Notes: generated from the sequence alone by a model not told the origin. DNA of 64,000 nucleotides from Sclerotiophoma versabilis (GCA_012274445.1 JAAROD010000049.1:558001-622000), one strand, 5' to 3'; positions 23,359 to 35,283 are shown, counted from the stretch's first letter. Translations and numbers: made by a program.

Positions 23359-24560
23359 TCAACGCTGGCGGATGATTTCTAATAAAGTCCGGTATCAGTC
23401 GATGCGGAAATCGAGTTAAAGAGGAAGAGAGCTTGCGCACCTGTCAGGAATTCCTCGCTGTATGTATATTAGCAGATGTTCATATGATTTCCAAATCTGA
23501 AAGAATAGTCCTTCCGATAGATGGAAGTTTCCTCATGGCGAGACTTACAAGCTCAACGTGATGTACCCATCCCGGTCCTCATCATACTTCTTGAAGACAT
23601 CCGTCATCCTCTTGAGACTGATGCACGCCTGCACGAACAAGTCGAAGCTTAATGCATTTTGGCCGCCACGGTCGTACGTACGGTACAGCAGTGTGACGAA
23701 CTGCTGTGATAGGCGGTATCCGAAAGCGATCAGGGCTTCGTTGAACTCTGCGTAGGAGATTGATCCACTGTGGTCTGCATCGAAGCGGTCGAAGAGGCCG
23801 CGCCATGCAGAGAGGAAACCCCACAGACCGCTGGGAAGTGTCAGTAGGTGGTTGGAGCAGAGAGGGGAAACTTTGAACGTACCAAAATTCGTCGAAGTTC
23901 ACAGAGCCAGAGCGATCGGTATCAAACATTCTGCATCTGTCAGCTTCTCTCCTAACAAAGCTCTCAAGGAACGTTACCTGATCATCATGCGCACAGTATG
24001 TGGATCGAAAGGACTCCAATCACCGTTTACGAGCGCAGTCCTCAGCTCAGCTTCTGTCAGACTCCCACTACCATCCCTGTCCACAGCCCCAAACAACTTC
24101 CACAGCGCATCCCGGTCATTCGCATCCCTTGGCGGCGCTGGTGTAGGCGGCGGCCTCTGCTGTTGTGCGATCGGCGGCCTGCCGTGGTAACTCTGCGGTG
24201 GCGGTCCTTGGCCATAGTTCGCTGGTGGGGGACTGCCAACACTGGGTCGATTGTCGTAGCGTGAGTCGTAGCGGTCGTTGTACGCGCCTGGGGGTGGGCG
24301 AGAGTCGTAGCTCACCGGTCGCCCACCGTAGCGCTCTTCTGGGCGGTAAGAATGCTGTGAGCTGGGAGGTGGCGGCGCTGGCTTATTGTAATCAACCGGC
24401 CTCGCGCTGGAAGCTCGTGGAGGCCGTGAGCTTTGGGAGAGCATCTGGGCAGCCTGAAAGGTGTCAATCGTGCGCATGATCTTGGATGGTGTCTGCGTAC
24501 CTGCTCGGGCTCTGCGTGTGCAGGCAATCTGTCCGGGTTGAAGCCTTTGTTGTATGCCAT
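23359..24560 (-). CDS. Penta-EF-hand calcium-binding protein (peflin/ALG-2 type)
   Basis: Six exons on the minus strand join in phase: 24560-24501, 24453-23978, 23930-23883, 23830-23549, 23457-23441 and 23378-23359, giving 300 residues. The protein opens MAYNKGFNPDRLP. A Pro/Tyr/Arg-rich flexible region follows to about residue 120. Then come five EF-hands: DRDGSGSL, DTDRSGSVNF, DADHSGSISY, the degenerate YDRGGQNALSF, and DEDRDGYITLSFEEF; the end is EIIRQR. ALG-2/peflin proteins dimerise through the fifth hand and act as calcium-dependent adaptors at membranes (ER export, ESCRT). The yeast relative Pef1p affects polar growth. Two tiny coding exons (17 and 20 nt) are needed to reach the family-typical C-terminus; reading through the last intron gives a foreign tail. 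Confidence 0.9.
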
Positions 24561-25438
24561 AGTGTGTTGTAAAAGCTATGGAAGAAGGGAGGAAGAAGGA
24601 GGGGTGGTGGTGCCAGGGACGGCGAAAGGTGAAACGAGGCGCGAGCTGATATAAGGCGCGAACAGAGGCTCAGCTTCTGCGGAGAGGCTGCGTATTCGCG
24701 AGTATAGCTGCGGAAATACGTTCTGAGCTCCACTCTTGTATCGACGCCCGATCAGCCTGGAAATGGCTGAACCCTGGCGCGGGGCCCTTGGCCTATGACG
24801 CCGGTCAACAGAAGGAGCCAAGAGCACAGGTCACGCTCAGAGCCCAGCATGGCGGTCTTCGGAAATCGGCCTGGCAAATTCGGAATGAACGCTCTCTTAG
24901 CTCGATTGCCTGACTGGAAGATTCAGATTCTTTGAGCCCGACATCTAAAGCGTGACTAGGTTGAGGCTCTGTGTTCAAGGGTCATCGCTGTAGCGATCAG
25001 CAAGGCAGCGCAAAGCTGAAGATTTGACAAACTGTGGCTGCCAAATGGTGGGGGCGCAGATGTGCAAGTCTCATACAGTCAGATTCTAAATGACAACAGT
25101 GGAAGGCACCACTCATAGTAATCCACTTAGTAAATACGACGTGAAAATGGAGCAGTTGTGGTTTGCTTTTGAACTTTAAATTGGTGTGTATCTGCTCTTC
25201 AAACCTCATCTTCAACTTCGTAATTATCGTGCAACTCTTCGTATCTTGAACTCAAGACACCTAATATAATTATATAGCTGAAACAAAACAACAAACATAC
25301 TCAAGTGTCGTGGGTATCCTATAACGCCTACAACATCGAACAATATAGCGAGTATCGATGGCAACATATGTACTAAATACGCGCCGCACCTGTCGTGACG
25401 GTAGAGAACAATACAATGGTACTACAGGTTAAGAATGC
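24561..25438. other. Intergenic region: penta-EF-hand promoter and rlmA 3' region
   Basis: This 878-bp spacer includes an AT-rich patch around 25260-25290. I see no gene or repeat that I can support. Confidence 0.5.
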
Positions 25439-27461
25439 TCAAGTTTTCACCCTCTTCTGACTGGTATCACTCCCCCCGTCAGAGGTCTTGCGCTTGCGGT
25501 CTGCAGAGTCATCGCGTGCGAAAGATGGACCGTTCGTGACTACCGGTGTCTGAAAAGTCAATGGGCTGGGGAGCATGTTGGAATCACCGCGACCAAAGCC
25601 CCACTCAGGGTAGAAACTGCTCGGTGAGGGTAGCAGTCCATTCTCAACGAATCGTGACGGCAGTGCTGAGATTGGTGTCTCCATGTCACGATTGCTGCTG
25701 CCATACGAGTTACTGTTGGTTGGAGGAGGAGGGCGTGCGAAGGGGTTGGGTGGCCCGGTTGCGCCGGCGCTGAGAAGAGAATTTGCGGACGGTGACGGAG
25801 GTGGGAGAACGACGCCCGATGAGTGCGAGGCATCGGTACTGCGAGCAGGCGTTGCACCTGAAATCGAGTCTTTAGGCGACGAATCGGCTGTAGCACTGCC
25901 TCCATCGGAATGCTCGCTTGGGATCTGAACACGCAACTTTGGCTTGTTCTTGTCCATTTGTAGACTGTTCGTTCGTGTGGGTGGAGCTATCGGCGGTACG
26001 GACGAGGTAGATTGCGTTCGCAGAGGGGGTTGCGGTGGCGGCTGTGGGCTGGACATCTTCGGCGGTTGTAAAGGCTGAGTGCCATTGGGCTGAAGCCGTG
26101 ACATGGCGGCTACATCGATTGACTGCGACCGGTTTTCCTGCTTTATGGCCTGAACGTCACTGCGAGGTGGAATCATACTACTGCTGCCCCAGTGCGCTGC
26201 TAGCATTGATTGGCTATCATCAATCGGTGTGAAGATACTGTGCTTGGCGGAAGCATGTAGCGGTTTCGGCTGCGGGAGAGGTGGGCTTTGAAAGTCATGT
26301 TGTGGCGGAGGTGGAGACGGGACGGTAATCGTGGGCTGTGGCAGTCTTTCATGTTGCTGCTGAGGTTGAGGCTGCGGTGTCTGCGACTGCTGTTGTTGCT
26401 GCTGTGCTTGCTGCTGCTGTGACTGTTGCTGTGCTTGCTGTTGGTGCTGCTGCTGGAGCTGAATTTGCTGCTGGTTCTGTTGCTGCTGAATATGTTGCTG
26501 GTGCTGGTGCTGCTGGTGCTGCTGGTGCTGTTGCTGCTGCGATGGGTGCGGTTGCATCTGGGCAGTAGGCTGCATCTGCGGGGAAGGCTGCATTTGAGGC
26601 ACAGGTGGCATTGACTGTCTCCGTTGCTCCTGTTGCATATACTGCTGTACCTGAGGATTCGGCATGGGGTGCGTCGCATAGTGGTATTGAGGTCCTTGCG
26701 GGCCCTGTGGCGGCCGTTGAGCGGCTTGTGGGTTGTAGAAGGGCGGGTTCGGCATGTAGGCATAGCTAGGCTGTGGCGGCGGTGCTTGCGAGGGGTACGG
26801 CTGAGGGGGAACAAGGTTCGAGCTTCGGCGGACATGACCTGGGTGTTGATCCAATCGAGAGTTCGGTCGCGACAAGTGGTGAGGAGGCTGCGGTGAGGGG
26901 CCGCGGTGCTGGAACCCGTTCGGTATCGGCGGCGAAGCAGAGGGCGTGACGTGACGGACGTGTTGAAAGGCCTGCGCATGTTGCATGTGGTGCGGCATCA
27001 GGCCATGCTGCTCTGGTGGGGTATGCGAGTCGCGTGGGGGCGCGCCCTCCTCGTCCTCATCGTCGTCGTCGTCATCTTTCTTGCCCATAAAGTCCTCCGG
27101 ACCCTTGTGTTCGTGTGCACCGCCATACTGCGAGACCTGTCAGCGCGACTCCATTAGGCACTACTTTTGTCTGTGAAAGGAGGAAGGCTCACATATTGGT
27201 AGCGACCGATTGTCTCATTAATGTCCCCAGACGAAAACTCGTACAGCTTCTTGTTGTGGCCAAAGATGATGACAGCAACGTCCACGGAGCAAAGCACGGA
27301 GAGCTCATGCGCCTTCTTGAAAAGACCGCCCTTGCGCTTCAAGAACGTACTACACAATGTCAGCGATAGTCGGCAGTGAACGCGCGTCGAAAGAGGAAAG
27401 CGTACACTGAGCGATTCCGGTCATCCTTGATGGCCTTGATCTCGATCTTTCTGCGACCCAT
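25439..27461 (-). CDS. rlmA: MADS-box transcription factor, Rlm1/Smp1 (MEF2-like) type
   Basis: Three exons join: 27461-27406, 27349-27193 and 27127-25439, giving 633 residues. The MADS domain (residues 1 to about 60) starts [21 protein letters not shown] and includes FLKRKGGLFKKAHELSVLC, the MEF2-type form used by Rlm1/Smp1. It is followed by the short conserved IGRYQYYGGAHEHKGPEDF segment. The rest is disordered: an acidic run, Pro/His-rich sequence, and a Gln-rich tract at about 260-317. Rlm1 factors act at the end of the Pkc1-Mpk1 cell-wall-integrity pathway and induce cell-wall genes; a docking motif for the kinase would be expected but I did not pin one down. The introns split the MADS box at the usual early position. 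The long upstream region (1.8 kb) fits a regulated gene. Confidence 0.9.
26390..26560 (-). repeat. CAG/CAA-rich tract coding for polyglutamine in the MADS factor
   Basis: About 170 bp of CTG/TTG-type triplets on the + strand code for a Gln-rich, His-interspersed segment at about residues 260-317. The triplets are mixed CAG and CAA, so the tract is less slippage-prone than a pure repeat. Confidence 0.8.
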
Positions 27462-29253
27462 AATGAACAGCAGACTCAGACGTCAGCGCGCATCGAACGT
27501 AGAGGGGTATTTGAGGCGGCGATGGCGTGGCTCGTAGTCGAGGGTCGTCGAGGGTAGAGGCGTCGATTAGCTTGCGCGGCGCCTCGATGAGCACGACCAC
27601 GTTACTGCGAGAGCGTTTCAGGAGGCCAGTATGGGCGGCCAAAGTCGGCGCGAAATGATTCTGGTTCTTCTGCAGCCCGCAGGCTATATGGTTCCAATGC
27701 GCGACACAGAGCTGTGTCCGTAGCTCCCAAATTCTTGAGGCTCAGAACGAGAGATGATGTGCAGAGGAAGCATGGAGGCAGGCGCGGGCACGCTGCCTAT
27801 AATTAGAAGTCATGGGCTGCTGTCGAGCCTGGGCCACTACTCGCCAAATTGCCCCTTCGCGGATATTTGCTGTTGTGTGATGGCAGGCTAGCCGTTGTTA
27901 TTGGTCGTAAAGAGGTAATGACCCTCACCGGTGTCCGCTAATATCACACGGTTTCGGTTAGACAGAGAGCATGAGAGCTAATTATAGGACATATCACAAC
28001 CGGGATCGCGCCGTTGCCAGACCCTCGACGATTTGTGCTGGACGGTGCAGACGCAGACCCTGAACTTCTCTGCGGACTCCCATGTATGTGTGTCCACGCT
28101 CCATCCACCATAGGATGACGCTGAGCCGGTCTCACCAACCCCGCAGAACAGCTATGCGTGCAAGGCGAGCAGCGTGTTGACACCAGCCTATACGAATATT
28201 CCTTAGAGGGGAAGGTAGCATCGAATTGCGGGAACTCGAACATAAGAGGATTCTGGCGCACGTTGCGCTGCTTGTGCGAGACGCCTCCATGGCGACATGC
28301 GGCGAAGTGATAATTGTCTCTTCTGGACTGTGCCATCGAAGCTCAGCGGTTGTGTTGCACGTCTCTATCAGTATGGGGCATTGCGGCTGCCGGTACTATT
28401 GCTCTCAGTACTGCACTGCATCGCCATCGAGCTGCTGCTTCGTCATCTCATCGGCTGCTGCCTACTGCGTGGTCAGCGGACCACAAGACCTGCCTTTCTG
28501 TACGCGCCCCAGCCTCCTTAATGTCCATCACGAACTGCGTAGTGGTAGTTCGTTGCCTTCGCGTACCTTTGCCTCCGCTGTCACAGATGCTCTATATTTA
28601 GACATGCATGCACCACGCGAGATGACGCAGCCGTGAGCGGCCGTGCCATATCAGATGCCGATGGGTTACTGTAGCCGGCTGCGCAGTCGTGATGGCTCCC
28701 AGACGCCTGCGATTCCGCAGCGAAATTATGGATGACCAGTCTACGCGCCCGCGGACCGAACTAGGGCAGTGTTGGAACTGACTTGTATGTAGTGCCTTGT
28801 GCATTGCATTCAAAATTCGCCTTGCAGGTAGCGTCATAGAGCCACACAGTAATTGATGGTGAGGAACTCTGGGCTGTGTACTACATTGTCGATTGAAGAT
28901 CTATTGATGTCGAAGGCCATTTGCAAAAATACATTACATGCCAAAGTCGTAGTAGTGCTTCTCTACCTGGGGCGACTACATACAGTGTTGATGTGGACGT
29001 TGCCTCCCTCAATTACTCTAGCAAACAAAGATTTAATCGTGTAAAGAGTACAGCAAGCCTAAAGTAAAACGCTGAAGACATCGAAGGGGTATTAAATGTC
29101 CGGAGAGCAAAATGAAAATGGGTATCTGTGCTCTTGTACGCTGAGGAAGTAGACAGTATGTGTAGACGTGTGAAAGATCTAGTCATCTGTTAGTGATCGA
29201 CCTGTTAATCAGATAGACGTTGAACATACCTCTGTATACGAAGTTGGTATGGT
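27462..29253. other. Long upstream region of rlmA
   Basis: This 1.8-kb gene-free stretch lies upstream of the MADS gene and downstream of the Msb1-like gene. A minus-strand ATG ORF of 130 codons (28336-27944) and overlapping plus-strand frames near 28226-28636 occur here, but they show no recognisable domain and none is convincing as a gene. It probably holds the promoter and a long 5' leader. Confidence 0.4.
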
Positions 29254-32200
29254 TTATCGCATGGCACCACCAGGTCTGATTGGCGCTCCGTCAACGTTGC
29301 CTGTCAACTCAGCAACGCGAGCCTTAATGCGGGCGACACGGCTCTCGATTGTTTCCTCGCCACTAGTCTCTCCTTCGTCAGTACGCTGGCTTTGGCTCTG
29401 GCTTCGACTGCGACGCGTTTGCTCTTCGCTAAGTCGTGCTGCACGCTCAGCTGCATTCTTCCTGATTTGAGCCCATCTGTCTTGCGAAGGCGAGGCTTGT
29501 CTACCGGCCTCGACCGAATCCTCTGAAATATCATCCCTTCCATATGCGGCCTGCTGCTGAGGTGGTGTGACCGGACGAGGTAATTTTGAGTCCTGACCCA
29601 CTGGTCGACGATGGACTGCAGGCGGAGCAGCATGATCTTCATCATCGCTGTCCTCGGGAATGAAGGCCGGCATGTCCTCCATGGGACCTTGATCGAACCT
29701 CGAAAAGGCCTGATCTACCTCGCGTTGCTCGAGTGCAGCGCTGCCTGGAGCAAGCGGCGGACTAGGCGGTTCCATCGTAGGCTGTGTTTGTTCAGAATGG
29801 ATTTGGTTGTGCTCAAATGCAGGAGATCGTGTCCGAACAGGTTCGGTCTGCTCAACGCTGATTGCAGGTGACGGCTCTCGGTATTGCTGGTCGTGATGTG
29901 AGACTCGAGATGTGCTCCGAGCAGCGTCGAGCGCCCGCAATCGTGGATCGTCTTCAGATGGTCTTGACTGGTTAACACCGGTCGCAACGGAAGTGTCTGT
30001 CTTCTTCCTGCCAAAGAGCTTCCTGAAACCGCCACCACCTTCCTTCTTCTTCTTTTCCAGCTTCTTTGCCTCGGGCTGTTTGGTCCGCTCCTCACTAACG
30101 CGGACATTGGAAGGCGCTGGCGTGATTGCTTTGCGCTCAGGGGCTGGCGCCTTCAAAGCAGGATGCCGGTCTATATTTTCTGGAGGGGGCAGGGGCTTTT
30201 CCTCCGACTCCAGCCTGGGAGTGGAAAGGGGCGAATCCTCAGGCCATGGAACTGGGGTAATGGTGACGTCTTGGCCAACGTTGCTTGTGGGAGATTCCCA
30301 TACCTGTGACTTCGAAGCAGTTAGGTCTGTCTGTGACTTGGGCAGCGCAGGCAGATCTCGATTCGAGATCGCGGGAGGTAGTGGCGAAGAACGTCCGTTG
30401 GCTGTAGCTTTAAGGTCAGTCCTTGAGCCCTTTCCAGCATTGAGATCACCAAGATACTGCGCGCGTAGGACATCCTTGTCTTTCGCGCCCTCTCCGAATC
30501 TCTTGTCCCACTTCATAGCGGGTCCAGCTTCGCTCAGTAGATGCGGCTGCAAAGTCAGCACACTGTTCGTCTTGATGGAGGAAGCCTCATCCATCCTAGC
30601 TCGGCGTTGGCCTTGCTGTTCTGCTGCCCTCTGCTCTCGTTCTTTTTGTGCCAGTTTAGCAGCTGCAGCCTGAATACGTGCATGCTGGTCTGCGCCAATA
30701 GTGCTTGATGGTGTGTTCGAGTTGGTTCGATTGTAAGGATCCTTCACGGCAGACGCTGTCTTCTTGCCAGTAGACTTCCTCCGTCCTAGACGTCCACGCT
30801 TGGTGAAGCTGAACTTCGACTTCTTCTCTGCAATGTATGCGCCTTCTTCAGGCCCCACAGCAGCGCCCTTGACCTGCTCTTCCATGACCAGCCACTTTCC
30901 ACCTGGAATACGTGTCTCGATGATTGTACATCTGCCAAAAGCGGCCTTTCGATCGGGGGTCTCCTCATTCGCAAGACTTGTCATCCATACCCACCAGAAT
31001 GTCTCATCCAGATCAAACGCAGTAATGCTTGCAAGTTCACCAGGTTCGAGATCTTCCTCGAAGCCATGTCCGTTCCGCACATGCGACTGGGAGCTGTGTA
31101 TGCGAACCGGCTCGCCAAGTGGAGGAAGCTTTTGTGTGGGGAGCAACAAAGTAGTGGGCGAAGTTTGGTTGTTCTCATCGGCGAATCCAGAAGAGAGAAA
31201 ATCAGCCCAGGATGGAGTGGTGGGACGGCCAAAGTCAGTCTCTTTGGAGCGAGCCCCATTTCGAAGGCCAGAGAGTTCACGTGAACTTCGCGCTGCCGAA
31301 GCTCCATTGGTGCTGCTAGCAGAATCGTCCAACAGCCCAGAGAATCCAAAGTCCTCGAATCGAGACCAAGATGGATCCGGAGTAGTGGCAGCCGGCGACG
31401 TAACAGATTGATTCGCCGACGCAATGCAATCTAACACTCTGCGGCATTCATCCGTGAGTGCCTTCACCGTATCCTCGTAAGCTGAGAATTGCTGCAATGC
31501 TGCATCATCATCCCGGTACTCGAAGTTTCTTGCGCGACGCAACAACGCGAATGGCGTCGGTGAAACGGAGTCTACGATCATGACTACCTTCGTTGTGCGT
31601 GATTGCATGAGCGTAGGCGCTTGTGGTGGGTATTCGGTCTGGGAAAGCAGCGATTGCAAAGAACGAGGAAGGTTGGAAATGCCGCCTACTGTATTCGGAT
31701 CGGGGGAGAGTGATCGAAGGTAGGCAAAGAAGAGATGACTTGCAGCATCGGCCGCCCTGTAGTTTGGAAAGTTAACATCATGCACACGGAAATCAAACTA
31801 TGCAGACTTACCTCTCCCATGTACGATATCCTCCATCGAAGCCATTCCCATCGTCATGGAATTCAAAAGCCCACCAACCAGCCATGCGCGACAGCTTCCT
31901 GCCACCCATGCCGTTGGTCTTACCTCTTGCTGCGATTGCGGATAAGAGGTCAAAGAAATCAAAGATTATGCGCTTGCGTGCTTCTGAATCGACGCTGAGT
32001 GGTATGAACGTGTCGAAAGCATGACGTGCAAAATTGGAATCTGAAAGGCGTGTCAGTACGCATTCGCGGATTCACTTGGTTTTGCAATGATTACTTACCA
32101 GACTCGCCAATACGAAAGAGCTCATAAGCATCCCAGGTGACAACACCACCTCGCAGTCTACTCCAGCACCATTTCGTGATACTGCACAGTGTCTGCATAT

Positions 32201-32631
32201 ATTAGTGTGTAGTCTTAGTTCCTGAGTGTACCTGATCGTACCAATGGCTCGGTTAGACGCAGCTCTTGCGCCAGACTTTCGCCTCGAAATTGCCGTGTCC
32301 CTTCGTATTCTGCCTTGAAGAAATTACGCACGAAGTTTCGTGACGCGCTTGTGTCGGAAGTGGGGCGGAAGGGAAGGAGCATGAAGGGCATGTCGACGGC
32401 TGCTGTCAGTTAGTACTGATCACATTGATAGTCACAAACAGTTCTGCGCCTACCTCTCGACTTCATTTCTTGTGTGCAAACGTGTACGAGCTCTTGGATC
32501 TCTTCTGGGGCAATGTCATTGCGGGACCACGCATCCTCCCATCGTGGACGTGGTGTGGGCTCGCTGGCCTCTGCTTTGGACCCTGACCTGGAGGGGTCCT
32601 TCGATTTGAAAACATTCTTGAAGAAAGGCAT
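29254..32631 (-). CDS. Msb1/Mug8-domain morphogenesis protein
   Basis: Five exons join in phase on the minus strand: 32631-32454, 32402-32242, 32192-32099, 32040-31812 and 31756-29254, giving 1,054 residues. The N-terminus, MPFFKNVFKSKDPSRSG, is the characteristic opening of fungal proteins with the Msb1/Mug8 (formerly DUF1708) Rho-GAP-like domain. That domain runs over roughly the first 400 residues, with ITKWCWSRLRGGVVTWDAYELF and MAGWWAFEFHDDGNGFDGGY. Yeast Msb1 acts with Cdc42 and Rho1 at sites of polar growth and wall synthesis. The C-terminal half is disordered, rich in Pro, Ser, Lys and Glu, with a short coiled coil near the end. The acceptor of intron 1 is a tandem CAGCAG at 32405-32400, so a one-residue variant is possible. 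Confidence 0.88.
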
Positions 32632-33945
32632 GCTGAATTGCACGGGCAGCCTCAATGGGCGACTTCTGCGCTCGGAGCCAGTGATCGGTAGGGGCGGTCG
32701 GCGGAGAGCGGAGAGCGGAGAGCGTACTGAGACGCGCGGGCGTGGTCGTTGTGTAGCGCGCGCAATGCAGGGACGAAGCTGTGTATACAGCGGCCGTGCA
32801 AGAGGCGAGAACGTCGCGCAGTGTACCTCTGAACGCGCTGCAGGGCTTCGAAAAGGTGCTAGGTGAAAAGGAGAAGCACGAGGTGGTCGCTTCTGAGGCA
32901 AGCCTCCGCCTCCAAAATGGAGAGAAGCGAAATGACAAGGGTGCGGTCCAATAACGCGACGATCGTCTTTGGAGCCAATGCCATTGCCCTGCAACGTGTG
33001 GCTCCTTCCTTGTGCACGTACTGAATAATATTCTCCGTTATTGCAACGATACCCTGCCCGCCAGCACATCATCTACCAAGTTGTCTGGTTGTCTTGATAA
33101 AAACATCTTGTGAGACGTCTAATTGGCCAGGATTCGCTGATGCGTTGTCCTCGTCGCGTCACTCGCCGCAAATCGTTGCATTCTGCGCCACATCCAGGCC
33201 CATTTTCTTGTGCAACACTCACAACACAAAACTTTAGCTATCAGCGACGGTCTCATTGGAAGCAGAAGTCATCTCGCTGGCCTGCTGGGCGATGCCCCTG
33301 AGATGCTGATAGCCGTTTAATCGGCCCACCCCGCGGGCCGGACGACAATGCATAAATGCTGGCTCCACTCCTATCTCCATACTGTCAAGCGCAAGCAAGG
33401 ATCACCTGCCAGCGTGGCATCGTCATCGACTCAAGGATAGAAGTATGCCTGCATTGGGGGACAGCAATCTCAGGACCGAACTATCAAAGCAATCATCATG
33501 CCCTATTGTAGTTTTCAAGCCACATGCAATCTCCGAGTCGTCTCTTGAATCAGAAGCAAAAAAGCTACCCCAATACTTAGGCCAAGCGGAGACTGCGGGC
33601 AAATTTCTTCCCAAAGAACACACAACGAACTCACACGCGTGCATTGGTCAATTGGGTGCTGTTCGCAGCATCGTTCGCGGAGTGCTGGATTTGATTTAGG
33701 GACGTCACGTGGAAACGCGTTTGCGCTAAAGTTTAGCTCGTCGTTCCGTTGTGGACCCTGTTACGCTTGCCTCGACTCCAGGGCCTGAAACTGTACCACC
33801 ACACCCCCGCAGCACATTCAGGCATTCCGCGCAGCCGCTTTTCGACTACTAGTCATTGATCTGGTTAGACAACTTCAATTTGGACGGCCCAGACTCTCTG
33901 ACAACTAGCAACCTCGAAAATAATCATAAACAATCAACATTCTCA
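32632..33945. promoter_or_regulatory. Divergent promoter region with CRE/E-box and MCB-like sites
   Basis: This 1.3-kb region lies between divergent starts. GACGTC and CACGTG overlap at 33701-33711, and ACGCGT, the Swi6/MBF-type cell-cycle box, follows at 33715-33720, about 225 bp before the coiled-coil gene start. A small ATG ORF at 33445-33699 (84 codons) has no recognisable content and is not called. Confidence 0.4.
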
Positions 33946-35283
33946 ATGCCAGCTGAAACAGCATGTCCTATCTCTGGGGTCGACCGCGCGCTATCGTCAT
34001 ACATCAACTCCCGTGATGACACCTTAAGGATCAGACGGGCGCTCTCCCGCTATCTCACTTCCAGCCTCCGGCCTGTGAACCATGCAACTCAAAATCAGCA
34101 TGTGAATCACGAATGTCCTCGGGGCATCTCAGCCACCAGCACAAATCCACCGGGTCTCAAGGACTCACGCATAGCCTACCTGCATGCTCTGCGAGCGAAG
34201 ATTCAAGCTGAGGCGAAGCATCGCGAACTCCAAGCATCACTAGAAGATCTCCGGGACAGCCATATCGCCGAAACCCCTACGCTGCCGCAGTCGGATCAAG
34301 ACAACGAATCTACACGAGGCTACATCAACTTGCTTCGACAGCGCCAAAAACTTGCAGAGCTAAACGTAGTCCAAGAATCTCTCGAGAAATTACTAAGTGC
34401 AAAGCCAACCAACAGGCATCATAGCCCTAGAGATCATATTCAGGAGATTATTGGGGAGCAGCCGGACCTTCCAGCTGAGAGACTGGAGCAAATCGCTGAG
34501 CCTGAAGACAACCAGAGCTTGATATTCAAGCTGAAACAGGAAGTACTGGAAGCAAGGAGCAGAATGGATCAGGCCAACTTAATCAGGAAGCAAGCCAGCA
34601 ATGCTGTCCAAATTCAAGCTGGACTCCAGGAGCAGGTGCATGCCCTTGAAAGAGCACGAAACGAGATTGTTGAGTGGATGCAAGGCGAGCTGGCTAAAAT
34701 GGAGGAAGACTCAGTGTTTCTCGAGGACGCATCGCCTATTAAACGTTCAGTACAGGAGAACGCTCCCCTGGGCCTTGATGCAGCCGAGGGACGTGTCCGT
34801 GCTTCTTATGATCGATACATCTCAGCTCGAATCGAACTGATAAAGGCTTACGAGAGCCTAAACGAGCCTCTACGCGAGAGTGGCAAGAGTGAGTCTGATG
34901 TTATCACGAAAGATTCGTCTGAGTCCCTCGTTACCAAAAGGCTTGTACAGCCTATTACAAAGCTGCTACCTCATCTTCCCCTGATTGCCCGTTCTGCCCA
35001 GAGCGAACGTTTGTTACTACAGCAAGCAGTGTTCCTCCAAAACCAGCTTGCTATATCAGATCAAGAACTAGAAGAAGCCCTGCTACGATTGTCGGGTGAA
35101 AGTCATTTACTCCCAGCCGGATCGAAGGATGCCAGTGCGTGGGGCAAGGTCGCAAAGGAAGCCGAAATTGCAACGGAGGCTTTCGTAAAGGAACACTTGC
35201 AGGGAAGTCACCAGGAAGTCAGCAGCATCAGTGCCATTGTCGATCTCTGTTCATTGCAAAGCAGGGTATTGGCTTCTGTATAG
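33946..35283 (+). CDS. Coiled-coil protein, function unknown
   Basis: This single-exon gene encodes 445 residues from ATG 33946 (MPAETACPISG); the longer open frame upstream starts only at TTG. Residues ~10-45 form a helical block (VDRALSSYINSRDDTLRIRRA). After it come long amphipathic helices with heptad character: about 80-110, 125-155, 185-240, 280-310 and 350-400. No enzyme motif, signal peptide or membrane segment is visible. Length, helical content and single-copy context resemble a structural subunit such as an augmin, kinetochore or spindle-pole protein, but I recognise no family, so this is only a comparison. An MCB-like ACGCGT lies upstream, which would fit cell-cycle expression. 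It is transcribed in the same direction as the kinase 400 bp downstream. Confidence 0.75.
   Translation: MPAETACPISGVDRALSSYINSRDDTLRIRRALSRYLTSSLRPVNHATQNQHVNHECPRGISATSTNPPGLKDSRIAYLHALRAKIQAEAKHRELQASLEDLRDSHIAETPTLPQSDQDNESTRGYINLLRQRQKLAELNVVQESLEKLLSAKPTNRHHSPRDHIQEIIGEQPDLPAERLEQIAEPEDNQSLIFKLKQEVLEARSRMDQANLIRKQASNAVQIQAGLQEQVHALERARNEIVEWMQGELAKMEEDSVFLEDASPIKRSVQENAPLGLDAAEGRVRASYDRYISARIELIKAYESLNEPLRESGKSESDVITKDSSESLVTKRLVQPITKLLPHLPLIARSAQSERLLLQQAVFLQNQLAISDQELEEALLRLSGESHLLPAGSKDASAWGKVAKEAEIATEAFVKEHLQGSHQEVSSISAIVDLCSLQSRVLASV

Noticed and set aside
27944..28336. 130-codon minus-strand ATG ORF upstream of the MADS gene
   Set aside because: It has no domain, and no splice partners or family resemblance. 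Overlapping plus-strand frames are open too, which points to low stop density rather than coding.
33445..33699. 84-codon plus-strand ATG ORF in the Msb1/coiled-coil divergent region
   Set aside because: It has no recognisable content; the length is within chance for this composition. RNA evidence would be needed.
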